Assembly (NCBI GenBank): GCA_019637955.1 | Contig: JAHBUS010000011.1 | Coordinates: 38,573 to 102,572 of the forward strand | Direction: 5' to 3' | Source of the DNA: Pseudobdellovibrionaceae bacterium | GTDB lineage: Bacteria; Bdellovibrionota; Bdellovibrionia; Bdellovibrionales; Bdellovibrionaceae | DNA length: 64,000 nt | Part shown: one piece after another, positions 24,698 to 33,463 of the stretch | Layout of the letters: each line of letters opens with the position of its first letter | How positions within the stretch are numbered: the first letter of the stretch is position 1 | The notes under the pieces: generated by a model | Seen by the model: only the letters and a program-made list of their open reading frames with translations | The model's database searches: none | What the model was told of the DNA's origin: nothing | Translations under genes and position numbers: made by a program

Positions 24698-27503
24698 GTT
24701 GAAGCCTTCGTTGCGGGGTCAAACCGGCGTCACGCTCGTTGAGGTGCTGGTCGCCACGGCCGTTCTTTCTCTTTGTTTTTTGGCGGGAGCCACGGCTCTC
24801 TACGTTTCGGGCCGGATGGTCGCCACGGCGTCGACGAGTTTTGAAATGACGGGCGTCAGTTCGCAAGCGCTGGGCGCCGCCAATCAAGTTCTGCGCGACA
24901 TCGGACCCGAGTCCAACCGTGGAGTTTGCCGCTTCATGAATACCAAGTCCATCACGGGCGGGATCGGCCGGATCGAAATGAATTTCGGCGATAAGTCCAG
25001 CAGCTCACTGGACGAGGATTGGGCGCGTGCTTTCCCGGAGAATTATTGGGAGCAATTCGAGTGCAAGGACACAGGCAATTTCAAGCGATGCTACCGTCCG
25101 AAGGAAGGTCTGCCAGGAGCCAACGATCAGATTCGTCTTCGCAAGCCCGAGGTGACCGTAGAGTTGATTCCGGTGCGTTCGCGTGCGAACAGCGGTGAGG
25201 CCTTCACTCCTCTGGAAATTGGTGGAGGAAGTAGTCTTTCGAGCCACATCAATGCGCGAGACGTTTCGATGCTGGTCTCGGTGACCACGCAATTTGATGA
25301 CTCCGAACGCCCCGGCGAGCGCAAGAGTGAAAAGTCGTTCTCGCTCGCGTGGGTGGGAGAGTTCTCGTGCTACTACACCGTTTCGCCGACGAAAAAGCTT
25401 TTTCTCAATCCGTCGGGAATCGGCTCGGGCGTGAATGACCAAACGCTTTTCTCCGACGTTCTCGAGGAGGTCGACAAGAGCAGTGACCTCTTGACGGTGA
25501 CCTGGGAGAAAATTTCTTCGATGGGCCGCGAGGTCGATGCGAACACGGGCTTGATTCTCAAAAAGGCGGATCAAAATAAGGTGGCGATGTGCTCGGAGCA
25601 AACCTACCGTTGTCCGCTCGAGGCGACGCCGCGCAATTGGTACGAGGGGAGCCACGTCAAAGGCTACGTCCGTTACAATACAAAAAATGAACTTATTCAG
25701 AGCAGCTTCGTGAAAGCTAAGCCTCAGTTTTGTTTAAAGACGGCATCCGGCCCAGCCGAAAAATGCGTCAAGACTCAATTTCTTGTTTCGGACAAAGCTG
25801 CTGATTTGGAAAAGCCGGAAGTTATTTACGATGGCTCACGTCGCGGAGTCGTCATGCAGCTACAGAACATGAAAAGCAGCGGTTTTTGCAAAAAGGCCTG
25901 CGAATCAAGTTCAAGTTCGGACATTAAGTACAACACAATCTTGAACCGAGATCTCGCGGCCGAACTGGCGGGGCAGTTGAATCGTCCTTCCCTCAATCAC
26001 AAATTTGTCGATGTGGATCTTAATGAGGAAAATGATGCCGCCAGCGATCCCGTGGGTTGTACGTGCTGTTTCACCAAGCAATGTGAGCGTTTCGGTGTGA
26101 CGTACGGCGCTTGCCATGAACAGCCCGCCGAGCCGATGGATTCGCGCATTCCCGAGTGCGCGGCCGGTGCCTACGCGAAGACGACGCCCGTGAGCATCAG
26201 TTCGTTGGATTGGAACCGGGGCTTAAGTTCGCCCCTCGCTCCCGCGACCGGTGACGAAATGTGCGTCGCGGCCTCGGTGTCGCGCGCGGCCGACGGCAGC
26301 GTGGATCTTCAACTGGTCAGTGAAACGTGCAGCTCAAAACTTCCCGTTCTCTGCTACCAGATGGGGCGCTTCGAACTGGCCCGGAATACACAGCAGGGTA
26401 TTGAATCCAGTGCCTATAATCAGGCGCCGCAAGCATGTTACAATCTTTCGAGAGAAATTTTGAACGACGTGCCCGGCTTTGAGGCGATGCTGAAAAAAGC
26501 CCAAGGAAATACCTACCAAGATTCGCCGCGCCCACCATTGACGGGGACTACTTACGACTTCAACAACCATTCGCTCGCGGGTCTGTTCTTGGCGCCGCAA
26601 ACCGCGGATCAGCTCGAGATGCTGAAAAAAATCAAAGATCTTCCGAACAAGATCTGGATCGGGTTCCGTCGTGACATCAGCGGTTACGTTTCGGCGGCTC
26701 CGCCGCTCGCGGCCCCCACGCAAGGCAGCTATCTGGTCTATTACGACGGGCCGAGCACGCGCTTCGCGCGCCGAAGTCCGCTTCCGCTCGACACCGTGGG
26801 TGGAGACGCGATGGTTCTGGCGCACTCACGCGACAATTACGGTCTGTTCCCGGTGAACAAAACCCAGTCGAGCGCCTTGAGCTTCTTGTGTTTGCGTAGC
26901 ACGGGCACCTGGTTCATCTCGTCGCGAACGTCGACCCGCGTGAGTGACGGCGCTTCGATCTGTCAAAGCGACGATGGCGTGTTCCTCCCGCCGATGACCC
27001 CGATGCATTGGGCGGTCGCGCTCAGCAAGGTGGCGCCGGTGGATCCGCTCTATCCGTGGCCGGCGTTGGATTCTCCGCGCAAAGCCGTCTGGGTGGCGCT
27101 TGAGCGCCGAGCCGGCGCGACGGCACCTTATGACATCACCTCGTGGGAGGTGATGTCCGACTACAATCCGGGTCCTCGCGGTAAAGTGCGCACGACCGGA
27201 GAAAACGCCGAGAATCAAAGCGTGGACCGCTCGGTGTGCCTCAATTCGAGCGGCAACATCGTCACGATCGATTTCCGTAGTGGCGCCAACGGATGCGTCG
27301 GAACCCAAGACTACCTGATGGAGCGTCCCTTCTCGGAAATGGTCAAGTACGTCTTGAGAATGGAGTCGCTGCGGCGCTATGGTCCCACCTCGGACGATGT
27401 GCTGCAACTCAAGCCCGCGCCGAGCCCCACGCCAACGCCGTCGTCGACACCAACTCCCACACCGTCGGCATCAGTCACGCCGTCGCCTTCGCCGGGACCT
27501 TAA
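24687..27503 (+). CDS. Very large prepilin-like protein with C-type-lectin-like sequence
   Basis: A 938-aa protein that opens with a type IV prepilin signal: Gly14 then VTLVEVLVATAVLSL, with Glu at +5, cleavable by PilD. Minor pilins are usually 150-250 aa. Here a large cysteine-rich extracellular part follows. Residues about 600-700 (CYNL, LAGLFLAPQTADQLEMLKK, KIWIGFRR) and 760-900 (CQSDDGVFLPPMTPMHW, VWVALERR) resemble C-type-lectin-like domains. The tail is a Pro/Ser/Thr repeat. It could be a pilus-tip adhesin. ATG at 24687 gives a 14-residue leader typical of prepilins; an in-frame extension upstream is rejected. Confidence 0.8.
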   Translation: MDHELKPSLRGQTGVTLVEVLVATAVLSLCFLAGATALYVSGRMVATASTSFEMTGVSSQALGAANQVLRDIGPESNRGVCRFMNTKSITGGIGRIEMNFGDKSSSSLDEDWARAFPENYWEQFECKDTGNFKRCYRPKEGLPGANDQIRLRKPEVTVELIPVRSRANSGEAFTPLEIGGGSSLSSHINARDVSMLVSVTTQFDDSERPGERKSEKSFSLAWVGEFSCYYTVSPTKKLFLNPSGIGSGVNDQTLFSDVLEEVDKSSDLLTVTWEKISSMGREVDANTGLILKKADQNKVAMCSEQTYRCPLEATPRNWYEGSHVKGYVRYNTKNELIQSSFVKAKPQFCLKTASGPAEKCVKTQFLVSDKAADLEKPEVIYDGSRRGVVMQLQNMKSSGFCKKACESSSSSDIKYNTILNRDLAAELAGQLNRPSLNHKFVDVDLNEENDAASDPVGCTCCFTKQCERFGVTYGACHEQPAEPMDSRIPECAAGAYAKTTPVSISSLDWNRGLSSPLAPATGDEMCVAASVSRAADGSVDLQLVSETCSSKLPVLCYQMGRFELARNTQQGIESSAYNQAPQACYNLSREILNDVPGFEAMLKKAQGNTYQDSPRPPLTGTTYDFNNHSLAGLFLAPQTADQLEMLKKIKDLPNKIWIGFRRDISGYVSAAPPLAAPTQGSYLVYYDGPSTRFARRSPLPLDTVGGDAMVLAHSRDNYGLFPVNKTQSSALSFLCLRSTGTWFISSRTSTRVSDGASICQSDDGVFLPPMTPMHWAVALSKVAPVDPLYPWPALDSPRKAVWVALERRAGATAPYDITSWEVMSDYNPGPRGKVRTTGENAENQSVDRSVCLNSSGNIVTIDFRSGANGCVGTQDYLMERPFSEMVKYVLRMESLRRYGPTSDDVLQLKPAPSPTPTPSSTPTPTPSASVTPSPSPGP

Positions 27504-27507
27504 CCCA

Positions 27508-28473
27508 GTGAAGCGGCGGCCGTCACACTCTCAGACGGGGTTCTCGCTCATCGAGGTCATCATGGCCATCGGTTTGCTGGCCTTTTTGATGACCGGGGTG
27601 GCCCTGTTCTCGCAGAGCGCGATCCGCGGCGTTCGTCGCACCTTCGATGCGCAAGAAAAGCAAAGCGTTGGCGACAGCTATGAGAAAATGGTCATGCGTT
27701 CGATCTTTGCGGTGAGCCCGCTCAAGTTCGATCCGAAACAAACGGCCAAGATCGATCCGGGCTCGGCCACCGGCTTTTCCTTTGTGGGGGATCGCTGGAC
27801 GGTGACTCAGCAAGATGGCACTGTGCGGACCTATTCGAACCCGGTGAAATTCACCATCGGTTCTCTCGAGCTTCTCAATGATTCTCACCAAATCGAAATT
27901 TACAAGTTCGTGCGGAGTGCGGCCACACAGGCGATCACCAAAACCACTCAAGCCGTGTTGATCAGCCGGTGCGTGCAGGTGGCCACTTGGAACCCACAGG
28001 CCGGCCTGACGATCGAACAGGTTTTACCCTTACGTCGACCGTACCTCTACGTCTCGTCGACCGGCGTGAGGGCGGGCTACCGTTGTTGCACGGACACGGG
28101 CACCGACTGCACGGATTTGAATGACCCGCGATGGTGGCCAACGACCTTCTATTACACGGGAGGCGCGAGAGTCGAGCAGTGGCCCGAATCGGCCTCACGG
28201 CGAACCACGCCGGGACTCGGTTTCATGCTTGCCATGGACCGGGCGGAGCCTATCAATTACCACCTCCGTCTCATCAAGATGTCCAACTCTTGTTTGACCT
28301 CGGCGGTGGCGCAACCGGGAACTTGTGCGAACACGGTCGAGATGGCCAGCGACACCACCAACTTCGCGCGCGATATCAATATCCAAGTCAAAGAGACCGT
28401 CAAACCCGTGACGAGCAGCCTCAATGGGTCGTCCTACATCAATGTGGGCAATGCCATCACCGAGGGGCCTTAA
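27508..28473 (+). CDS. Prepilin-like minor pilin (PilV/PulG-type N-terminus)
   Basis: A 321-aa protein with a textbook prepilin site: Gly11 followed by FSLIEVIMAIGLLAFLMTG (Glu at +5). The rest is a soluble domain with a few cysteines (RCCTDTGTDC) and no recognised family. GTG at 27508 starts four bases after the previous stop and gives an 11-residue basic leader. Together with the two preceding genes it forms a minor-pilin cassette. It ends three bases from the convergent HTTM operon, with no terminator visible between them. Confidence 0.85.
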   Translation: MKRRPSHSQTGFSLIEVIMAIGLLAFLMTGVALFSQSAIRGVRRTFDAQEKQSVGDSYEKMVMRSIFAVSPLKFDPKQTAKIDPGSATGFSFVGDRWTVTQQDGTVRTYSNPVKFTIGSLELLNDSHQIEIYKFVRSAATQAITKTTQAVLISRCVQVATWNPQAGLTIEQVLPLRRPYLYVSSTGVRAGYRCCTDTGTDCTDLNDPRWWPTTFYYTGGARVEQWPESASRRTTPGLGFMLAMDRAEPINYHLRLIKMSNSCLTSAVAQPGTCANTVEMASDTTNFARDINIQVKETVKPVTSSLNGSSYINVGNAITEGP

Positions 28474-28476
28474 AGA

Positions 28477-29691
28477 TCAACGGCGAGCAAAGGGATCCAG
28501 CGGCGTTGAACGGATCCAATCGTTGGATAAAAACAAATGAAAGCTGAGTTTCTTTTGGCAAGTTTGCGGCTCGAGCGCGATCAAGTGCTGAATCTGCTCG
28601 CCCGAACGTTTTGAAACCAATCCCAAGGTGACCTCGGTCCCAGGCTCGCGGCACAGTTGACGGGCTTGGCCCAGATACAGAATCGGGTCACAGTGGATGC
28701 GAACCCCCACGTCATTGCGCTTTTCCGAAAAATCCACCCACTCCCGCTCGCGCTCGCGCAAGACCAGCGGTTCGCAGCGCGAAAACGAATCGAACATGTT
28801 CAGGGCAAAGGTGCGCCCTTGCCCGGTGAGCGCCGGATCGCCCGGCGACAGCAAGGGGACCGCTTGCAGCAAGATCAGACCCAGGCAAAACACCGCGCGT
28901 GCACGGAACCCGAAACCGCGCATCGACCATTCGCTTTCGGCGGGGGGAAGTTCGCGCAGCCACCACGCCAAAGCGAAGATCGATAAAAGACTCAGCATCA
29001 CCACCGGGTAGAAGAATCCGACCAGGTGGTAAGAAAAAATATGGAAGGCGACAAAGCTCGCGAGCGCAAGGCTGAAGAGCCCGCGGTTCCGGCTGAGCAG
29101 AAAAAAGCTGACGAACATCTCCAAGACCACAGCCAGCAGGGAGGCAAAGGGCACAAGCGCTCCCGGCAGGAGAATCTCGCGAAAGTAAGCCCGGCCCGTG
29201 AGCCACTCGGAATTGAACTTCAGCAGTCCCGCCGAAACGTAGATGACGACCAGAAACCATCGTGCCGCTAAAATTTTACCGGGCACGAAAAGAAACAGGA
29301 GGTTCATGAAGTTGGGAATATAATGGTAATTTCCCATGAACCGGTAATCTTGCGCCGTGACCAAAAGTTTGTACGCGCTGACGGCCAAAAGAACCCACCA
29401 GGCGGCCGTGACCGTTCGGCGTTTTAAAAAAAGCAGCGCTCCCAAAATGCTGAAGATCAGGTAAAGCCACTGGGTGGGCATCACCCATGGAAGAATCGAA
29501 GGGCGAATCAAATCGCAGGACGGAAAAAACGGCCAACAATCCGCGCCGCTCGCGAGCCGCTCGTCAAGCGGGAATCCCCAATTCCAAAAGAACCAAGTCG
29601 CGACGTGCGGGATAAAAAGAAAGAACCCGTAAAGACGCAGCGTCCGGGAGGCGCGGATCTCATCCGTGTTTTTTCGAACGAACGAAAACAT
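28477..29691 (-). CDS. HTTM-like polytopic membrane protein, copy D
   Basis: A 404-aa protein with about eight to nine hydrophobic helices and a periplasmic-looking C-terminal domain with cysteines. It carries CWPFFPSC near residue 50, QDYRFMGNYHYI near 115 and DPALTGQGRTFALNMFD near 290. All three recur in the paralogue at 33460-34662 (CWPFVPFC, QDYTLMGNFHYI, DPALTGEGRLWSINMLD). The general layout resembles HTTM proteins, the membrane domain shared by vitamin-K-dependent gamma-carboxylases and SdpB, but this subgroup is divergent. It is the last gene of the operon, and its start overlaps the previous gene by 32 bases. Function unknown. Confidence 0.75.
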   Translation of the reverse strand: MFSFVRKNTDEIRASRTLRLYGFFLFIPHVATWFFWNWGFPLDERLASGADCWPFFPSCDLIRPSILPWVMPTQWLYLIFSILGALLFLKRRTVTAAWWVLLAVSAYKLLVTAQDYRFMGNYHYIPNFMNLLFLFVPGKILAARWFLVVIYVSAGLLKFNSEWLTGRAYFREILLPGALVPFASLLAVVLEMFVSFFLLSRNRGLFSLALASFVAFHIFSYHLVGFFYPVVMLSLLSIFALAWWLRELPPAESEWSMRGFGFRARAVFCLGLILLQAVPLLSPGDPALTGQGRTFALNMFDSFSRCEPLVLREREREWVDFSEKRNDVGVRIHCDPILYLGQARQLCREPGTEVTLGLVSKRSGEQIQHLIALEPQTCQKKLSFHLFLSNDWIRSTPLDPFARR

Positions 29692-30469
29692 CGAAGTCCT
29701 CCGAATCTTTCAGGGCCCACTGCAAAAGCAAAAGATGCGCGAAAAAGCAGCCCAAGCTCAACTGAACAAAATCGAAAATCAGATTGTTGAACAGGTGAAA
29801 GAAGGCGAAGAGCGTCCACACCAGCAAGCGTCCGGACCGGAACGTGATCAGGCCGATGGCCAGAACTTCCAAGGCCAGAATCAGCCATGTCGCGATCATC
29901 ATCGGCCACTTGTAAAAAGAATCGAAGTAGGGGACCCATAAACGAGTGGAGTCCGAAAGGTTGATAAAGTACCGGGTCGCGAAGCCGCCGGTCCAGACCG
30001 GCGAATCCAACTTGCTCAGGCCGCTGTAGGAGTAGGCCACGCCAAGAACCAACCACCCTAAGAACAAGCGTTCTTTTTTCGTGATCCAGCCCTGACACGT
30101 CAAAATCAAGAAGAACGCTTGGGTGTAGCCCGTGTCGGGCGCGAACGTGAAGCTGTTGCGGTTGTACAAATACCACTGGGCCAAGAAGATGAAGAACGCG
30201 GCCAAGCGGGGCCCGCAATTGAAAACCAAAGCCAGTGCCGCCAGGGCCGTCAAACCGTGAAGCGCGTGCGCCGCCGGCGCGTTGTCGAGAAAGCTCCAAA
30301 ACGGCCCCATCAACGCCGATTCCGACATCGAAATCGGCAGCAGGCCCTCGCGCGTGTACAGGGTCGTGGCGAGCGGCCACATTTTAAAGGCATAAAAGAG
30401 AGTGTAGAGACCCAGGCCGATTTCGCCGAAGCGGTTTTTCCAGTCAAGACGGCTCAAAATCAAGGACAT
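29660..30469 (-). CDS. HTTM-domain membrane protein, copy C
   Basis: A 269-aa inner-membrane protein of six to seven helices. The segment WYLYNRNSFTFAPDTGYTQAFFL matches the conserved Arg-Asn helix-loop of HTTM (horizontally transferred transmembrane) proteins, seen in bacterial gamma-carboxylase-like proteins and in SdpB of Bacillus. Another typical stretch is GVAYSYSGLSKLDSPVW (Ser-Gly-Lys-Leu followed by Trp). It overlaps the upstream HTTM gene by ten bases. It is shorter than the neighbouring HTTM protein and lacks its C-terminal extension. The role is inferred from neighbours only. Confidence 0.82.
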   Translation of the reverse strand: MSLILSRLDWKNRFGEIGLGLYTLFYAFKMWPLATTLYTREGLLPISMSESALMGPFWSFLDNAPAAHALHGLTALAALALVFNCGPRLAAFFIFLAQWYLYNRNSFTFAPDTGYTQAFFLILTCQGWITKKERLFLGWLVLGVAYSYSGLSKLDSPVWTGGFATRYFINLSDSTRLWVPYFDSFYKWPMMIATWLILALEVLAIGLITFRSGRLLVWTLFAFFHLFNNLIFDFVQLSLGCFFAHLLLLQWALKDSEDFDVFVRSKKHG

Positions 30470-31695
30470 GGAAACTCCAATGACGTGATCGAGCCGCTCA
30501 CGTGCGAGCGCGAAATGCGCAGGGCTTGCACACGAGATTCGATGCGCAATTTTTCGCGGAGCAAACCTCCCTCGCAGAACGAGCGCTGAAGAATCTGGCG
30601 GATCAAGCCCGGATTCATCCGGTGAAAGGTCGAGAGCGAATTGAAAACGAAGAGGCGCCGCCGTGAATTGTCAGACAGCGCCTCGAACAGCTCGCGGTCA
30701 TTTTGCAGAGTTCGGTCGGGCGGGCCGATCAGCTTGATGGTCACGCGATTTTGGTAGCCATCGGAGGCGAAAGGCCGGCCAAAAGGATACTGCAAAGGCG
30801 AGAGGGCCCACGTCTTGCTCATCCCGGGAGTGGGAGCGGCGCTCATCAGCGAGAAGGGCCGCGCCACGACGACAAAAGAGGTCGCCACCACGAACAGGGC
30901 AAGACGCCGCCGCTCGCGAAGCTGATACCAGCAGGCCAAGGGCGAGTGCGCGAGAAAAAGTCCCAGCGTCCAAATCAAGAACCCCAGAGCGATCTGCGGA
31001 AATCCGAGCAGCGCGAGCGAGCCCAAATGCAAGATCACCCACAAAAATAAAACCAACCGGCGGGTCGGGAAAAAAAGAATCAACAGGGGCGTCGTTAAGT
31101 GCAGCGCGAAGATCAGCGTCGAAAGGACGCTCCCGATGGGGCCTTGAAGAACGGGAACCACATTTTCGAGCGCCCAGCTTTGCGTGAGGTAAGTATTTTC
31201 AAGAAGGCGCCCCAGCGCGGGAGAAAAGACCCATCCCGAAAGAGCTTGATCCACGGCCGTCAACGCCGAAAAGAGCGCCAGCGAGAGCCAAAGCAAAAAG
31301 GATGTCGCGGGCGAGCGCAATCCGGTGAGGGCCCAGGCGAACAAGAGAACGCCCCAGAGCGGCCACTCCGCCGACTCAACCATGTTGTTTCGGTTGAGCG
31401 CGATCACCGAGATGAGCCAAAGCAGCGCGGCGCCCGCGCGGTCCCACGGTGACATCAAGAGCAGGCCCCCCACGATCAGGCTCCAAGGAATCAACGCCGT
31501 CGCCGGATCCGTGAGCCAGGTCCAACCCATCCACGGAAAATGAACTTGTGAAAAATTATACCGCGGCTCTGGAAGAAAGCCCGAGGGGCCTAAGAGCTCG
31601 CGCGCGACGGGAAGCCAGATCAGCCCGAAGGCCGTCCAGTAGAGCCCGGCCGCCACTTTCCAAAGACGAAAAAGCCGGTCATGCGTTAAGGACAT
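30460..31695 (-). CDS. HTTM-domain membrane protein, copy B (SdpB-like)
   Basis: A 411-aa protein with an N-terminal HTTM membrane domain. It contains VIALNRNNMVESAEWPLWGVLL, the Arg-Asn motif followed by a helix as in SdpB and related proteins. A soluble C-terminal part of about 110 residues ends SLEFPCP. It directly follows a small single-helix protein, the arrangement of sdpA-sdpB in Bacillus, where the pair matures a secreted toxin peptide. Whether that function holds here is unknown. The start overlaps the previous gene by ten bases (ATGTCCTTAA), almost the same junction as with the next gene. Confidence 0.82.
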   Translation of the reverse strand: MSLTHDRLFRLWKVAAGLYWTAFGLIWLPVARELLGPSGFLPEPRYNFSQVHFPWMGWTWLTDPATALIPWSLIVGGLLLMSPWDRAGAALLWLISVIALNRNNMVESAEWPLWGVLLFAWALTGLRSPATSFLLWLSLALFSALTAVDQALSGWVFSPALGRLLENTYLTQSWALENVVPVLQGPIGSVLSTLIFALHLTTPLLILFFPTRRLVLFLWVILHLGSLALLGFPQIALGFLIWTLGLFLAHSPLACWYQLRERRRLALFVVATSFVVVARPFSLMSAAPTPGMSKTWALSPLQYPFGRPFASDGYQNRVTIKLIGPPDRTLQNDRELFEALSDNSRRRLFVFNSLSTFHRMNPGLIRQILQRSFCEGGLLREKLRIESRVQALRISRSHVSGSITSLEFPCP

Positions 31696-32168
31696 GTGAT
31701 CTCCACGTCCAGTCGCTGCGGCTCTTCGGGTTTACCGAGACGGTAAAAGACCGACTTCGGCGTTTCTGAAAAATGAAACTGCTCCAGAATCGGATTGGGG
31801 CGGCAAAAAATCCCGCGCAAGATCGTCCGGTGAACCGAAGGGTTCATGGTCGCGCCCGTGATCACGGGACGGTAAAACGGAAGCAGGGCGTGGTGAGGAT
31901 GCGCGTACTGCTGGCGCCATGGACGGAATTTTTCCCACGGAAAATCAACCGGCTCTTGGTTCTCAAACTCAAAACGAAAAGACGCTTCATGGGTAAACTG
32001 GTACACGCCACTGCGACGAATAAAAGGAGTGGGGCGGGGAGAGACCGTGAGCGCGTACGTCCATTTGCGGTCCATCTGGATAAACGGGATCAGTTCAAAA
32101 AAACTGGTCGAGATGGCCAAGGCGAGCAGGACCGTGAGAACATGATGGGGGCGGACCTTGAGTGCCAT
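31686..32168 (-). CDS. Small single-TM exported protein (SdpA-like position)
   Basis: A 160-aa protein with one N-terminal hydrophobic helix (about 9-27) and a Trp/Arg/Pro-rich extracytoplasmic domain (RKWTYALTVSPRP, PWRQQYAHPHHALLPFY). It ends in CP, like the HTTM protein after it. Size, topology and place immediately before HTTM genes recall SdpA, but sequence similarity is only suggestive. The ATG shares its A with the upstream TGA, which fixes the start and rejects a 58-residue upstream extension. A periplasmic partner of the HTTM proteins is the simplest guess. Confidence 0.75.
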   Translation of the reverse strand: MALKVRPHHVLTVLLALAISTSFFELIPFIQMDRKWTYALTVSPRPTPFIRRSGVYQFTHEASFRFEFENQEPVDFPWEKFRPWRQQYAHPHHALLPFYRPVITGATMNPSVHRTILRGIFCRPNPILEQFHFSETPKSVFYRLGKPEEPQRLDVEITCP

Positions 32169-33463
32169 CACCGACGCCTTTTGCCGAGCTTCACGAACGA
32201 ATCGGGATAGTCGAGCGCCAAATAAATGTCTCCCTTGTAGGGAACCGGCACGCCCGTGAGCACGCCGACCCGCCAGGCCTTGAGCGTGCGGCCCGTCGCG
32301 GGATCCAGCGCGCAGAAGTCGTCGGCGCTGCATTTGGTCCAAACAACCCAGCCCGTGCCTTTTTGATCGCGGGTCACGGTTGCCGACAGAATCGAACGGC
32401 GCATGCCGGTCTGGCGAGTCCAGACGATATCGCCGGTCGTACGTTTCACCGCCGTGAGCTGGCCGCCCGCGGCGTGCGCGATGAGCACATCATGATCGGG
32501 CACGTAGGTGGGACTGCTTTGAACTTCGCCGCCGATGAAGGTTTCCCATTCATCTTCGCCGGTCTCGGCATTCAGACTGAAGATCTTGCGGCCCCACGAG
32601 GTGAAGTACACATGTCCCGCCACCACGGCCGGCGTGCCTTTGATCTGCCCCTCACCGTTGAAGCTCCATTTGACGAGCCCCGTGTTCATGTCCAGCGCGA
32701 AAAAGCGCATGCTGTTGCAGCCCACGAAGAGCAGATTCTTCTCGGGCCAGAGCGCCGGCGAGGAGTGCGGGTGCCCGCCCAGCCAGCCGGACACCCAAAG
32801 AACTTTGCCGTCAGCCGGGTTGACCTTGACGATGTAGCCGTTCGGGTGGGCCGTTTCGACCGAGACGTAAAGCGCATTGTCGTGAAGAACCGCCGAGGCA
32901 CCAATCGCCACTCCCAGTTCGAGAATCCAATCGGGACGCCCGGTGTCCTTGTCGAGCGCGTAGAGGCGGCCATTGTAAGCGCCGATGTAAACCCGTTTTT
33001 GATCAAGCGCGGCGGTTGCATGGATGCCCTTGGTGGCGGCCGCCACGTTGAACTTCCACTGGATGCGGCCCTCAAAATCATATTTATAGAACCAACCGCT
33101 ATCGCTCCCCACATAGAGGCCCGTCTCGTCGATGGCGGGGCTTGATTTGCTGGCCGCGTGCACTTCAACGTTGAGCGTGTCCGCAACCGTCTGCACGTCG
33201 AGATCGAGGCCTATTTTCTCGTTGTCGTAGACGCCCCAGCGGGCGACGCCGCCGCGGTACTGCGAGGTCGGGACCGCGCGGTACTCGGGTCCATCGACAT
33301 GCATTTGAAAGGGGCCGTAGACCATGTCGGCCGTGATGAGGCCGGAAGAAACTTCTTTGAACTCAAACGCGCGCGGCTCGATGCGCGCGATGACCGCGAG
33401 CAGCCCCGCCAAGTAGACGAGCGCCGCAACAAAAAACCATTTTGAGCGGAAGAAGGCGATCAT
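32168..33463 (-). CDS. PQQ-type beta-propeller protein, membrane-anchored
   Basis: A 431-aa protein with an N-terminal signal anchor (about 4-27) and a seven- to eight-bladed beta-propeller of the PQQ/pyrrolo-quinoline repeat type: GLYVGSDSGWFYKYD, RVYIGAYNGRLYALDKDTG, LYVSVETAHPNGYIVKVNPADG, FFALDMNTGLVKW and KIFSLNAETGEDEW. The catalytic residues of PQQ dehydrogenases were not identified. A BamB-like scaffold or a sensor is therefore as likely as an enzyme. The ATG at 33463 overlaps the upstream stop (ATGA); an ATG 12 bases earlier is possible. It sits in the middle of the HTTM operon. Confidence 0.88.
   Translation of the reverse strand: MIAFFRSKWFFVAALVYLAGLLAVIARIEPRAFEFKEVSSGLITADMVYGPFQMHVDGPEYRAVPTSQYRGGVARWGVYDNEKIGLDLDVQTVADTLNVEVHAASKSSPAIDETGLYVGSDSGWFYKYDFEGRIQWKFNVAAATKGIHATAALDQKRVYIGAYNGRLYALDKDTGRPDWILELGVAIGASAVLHDNALYVSVETAHPNGYIVKVNPADGKVLWVSGWLGGHPHSSPALWPEKNLLFVGCNSMRFFALDMNTGLVKWSFNGEGQIKGTPAVVAGHVYFTSWGRKIFSLNAETGEDEWETFIGGEVQSSPTYVPDHDVLIAHAAGGQLTAVKRTTGDIVWTRQTGMRRSILSATVTRDQKGTGWVVWTKCSADDFCALDPATGRTLKAWRVGVLTGVPVPYKGDIYLALDYPDSFVKLGKRRR

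Noticed and set aside
32168..33463. Quinoprotein dehydrogenase
   Set aside because: Propeller repeats are present, but catalytic or PQQ-binding residues could not be identified, so only the fold is called.
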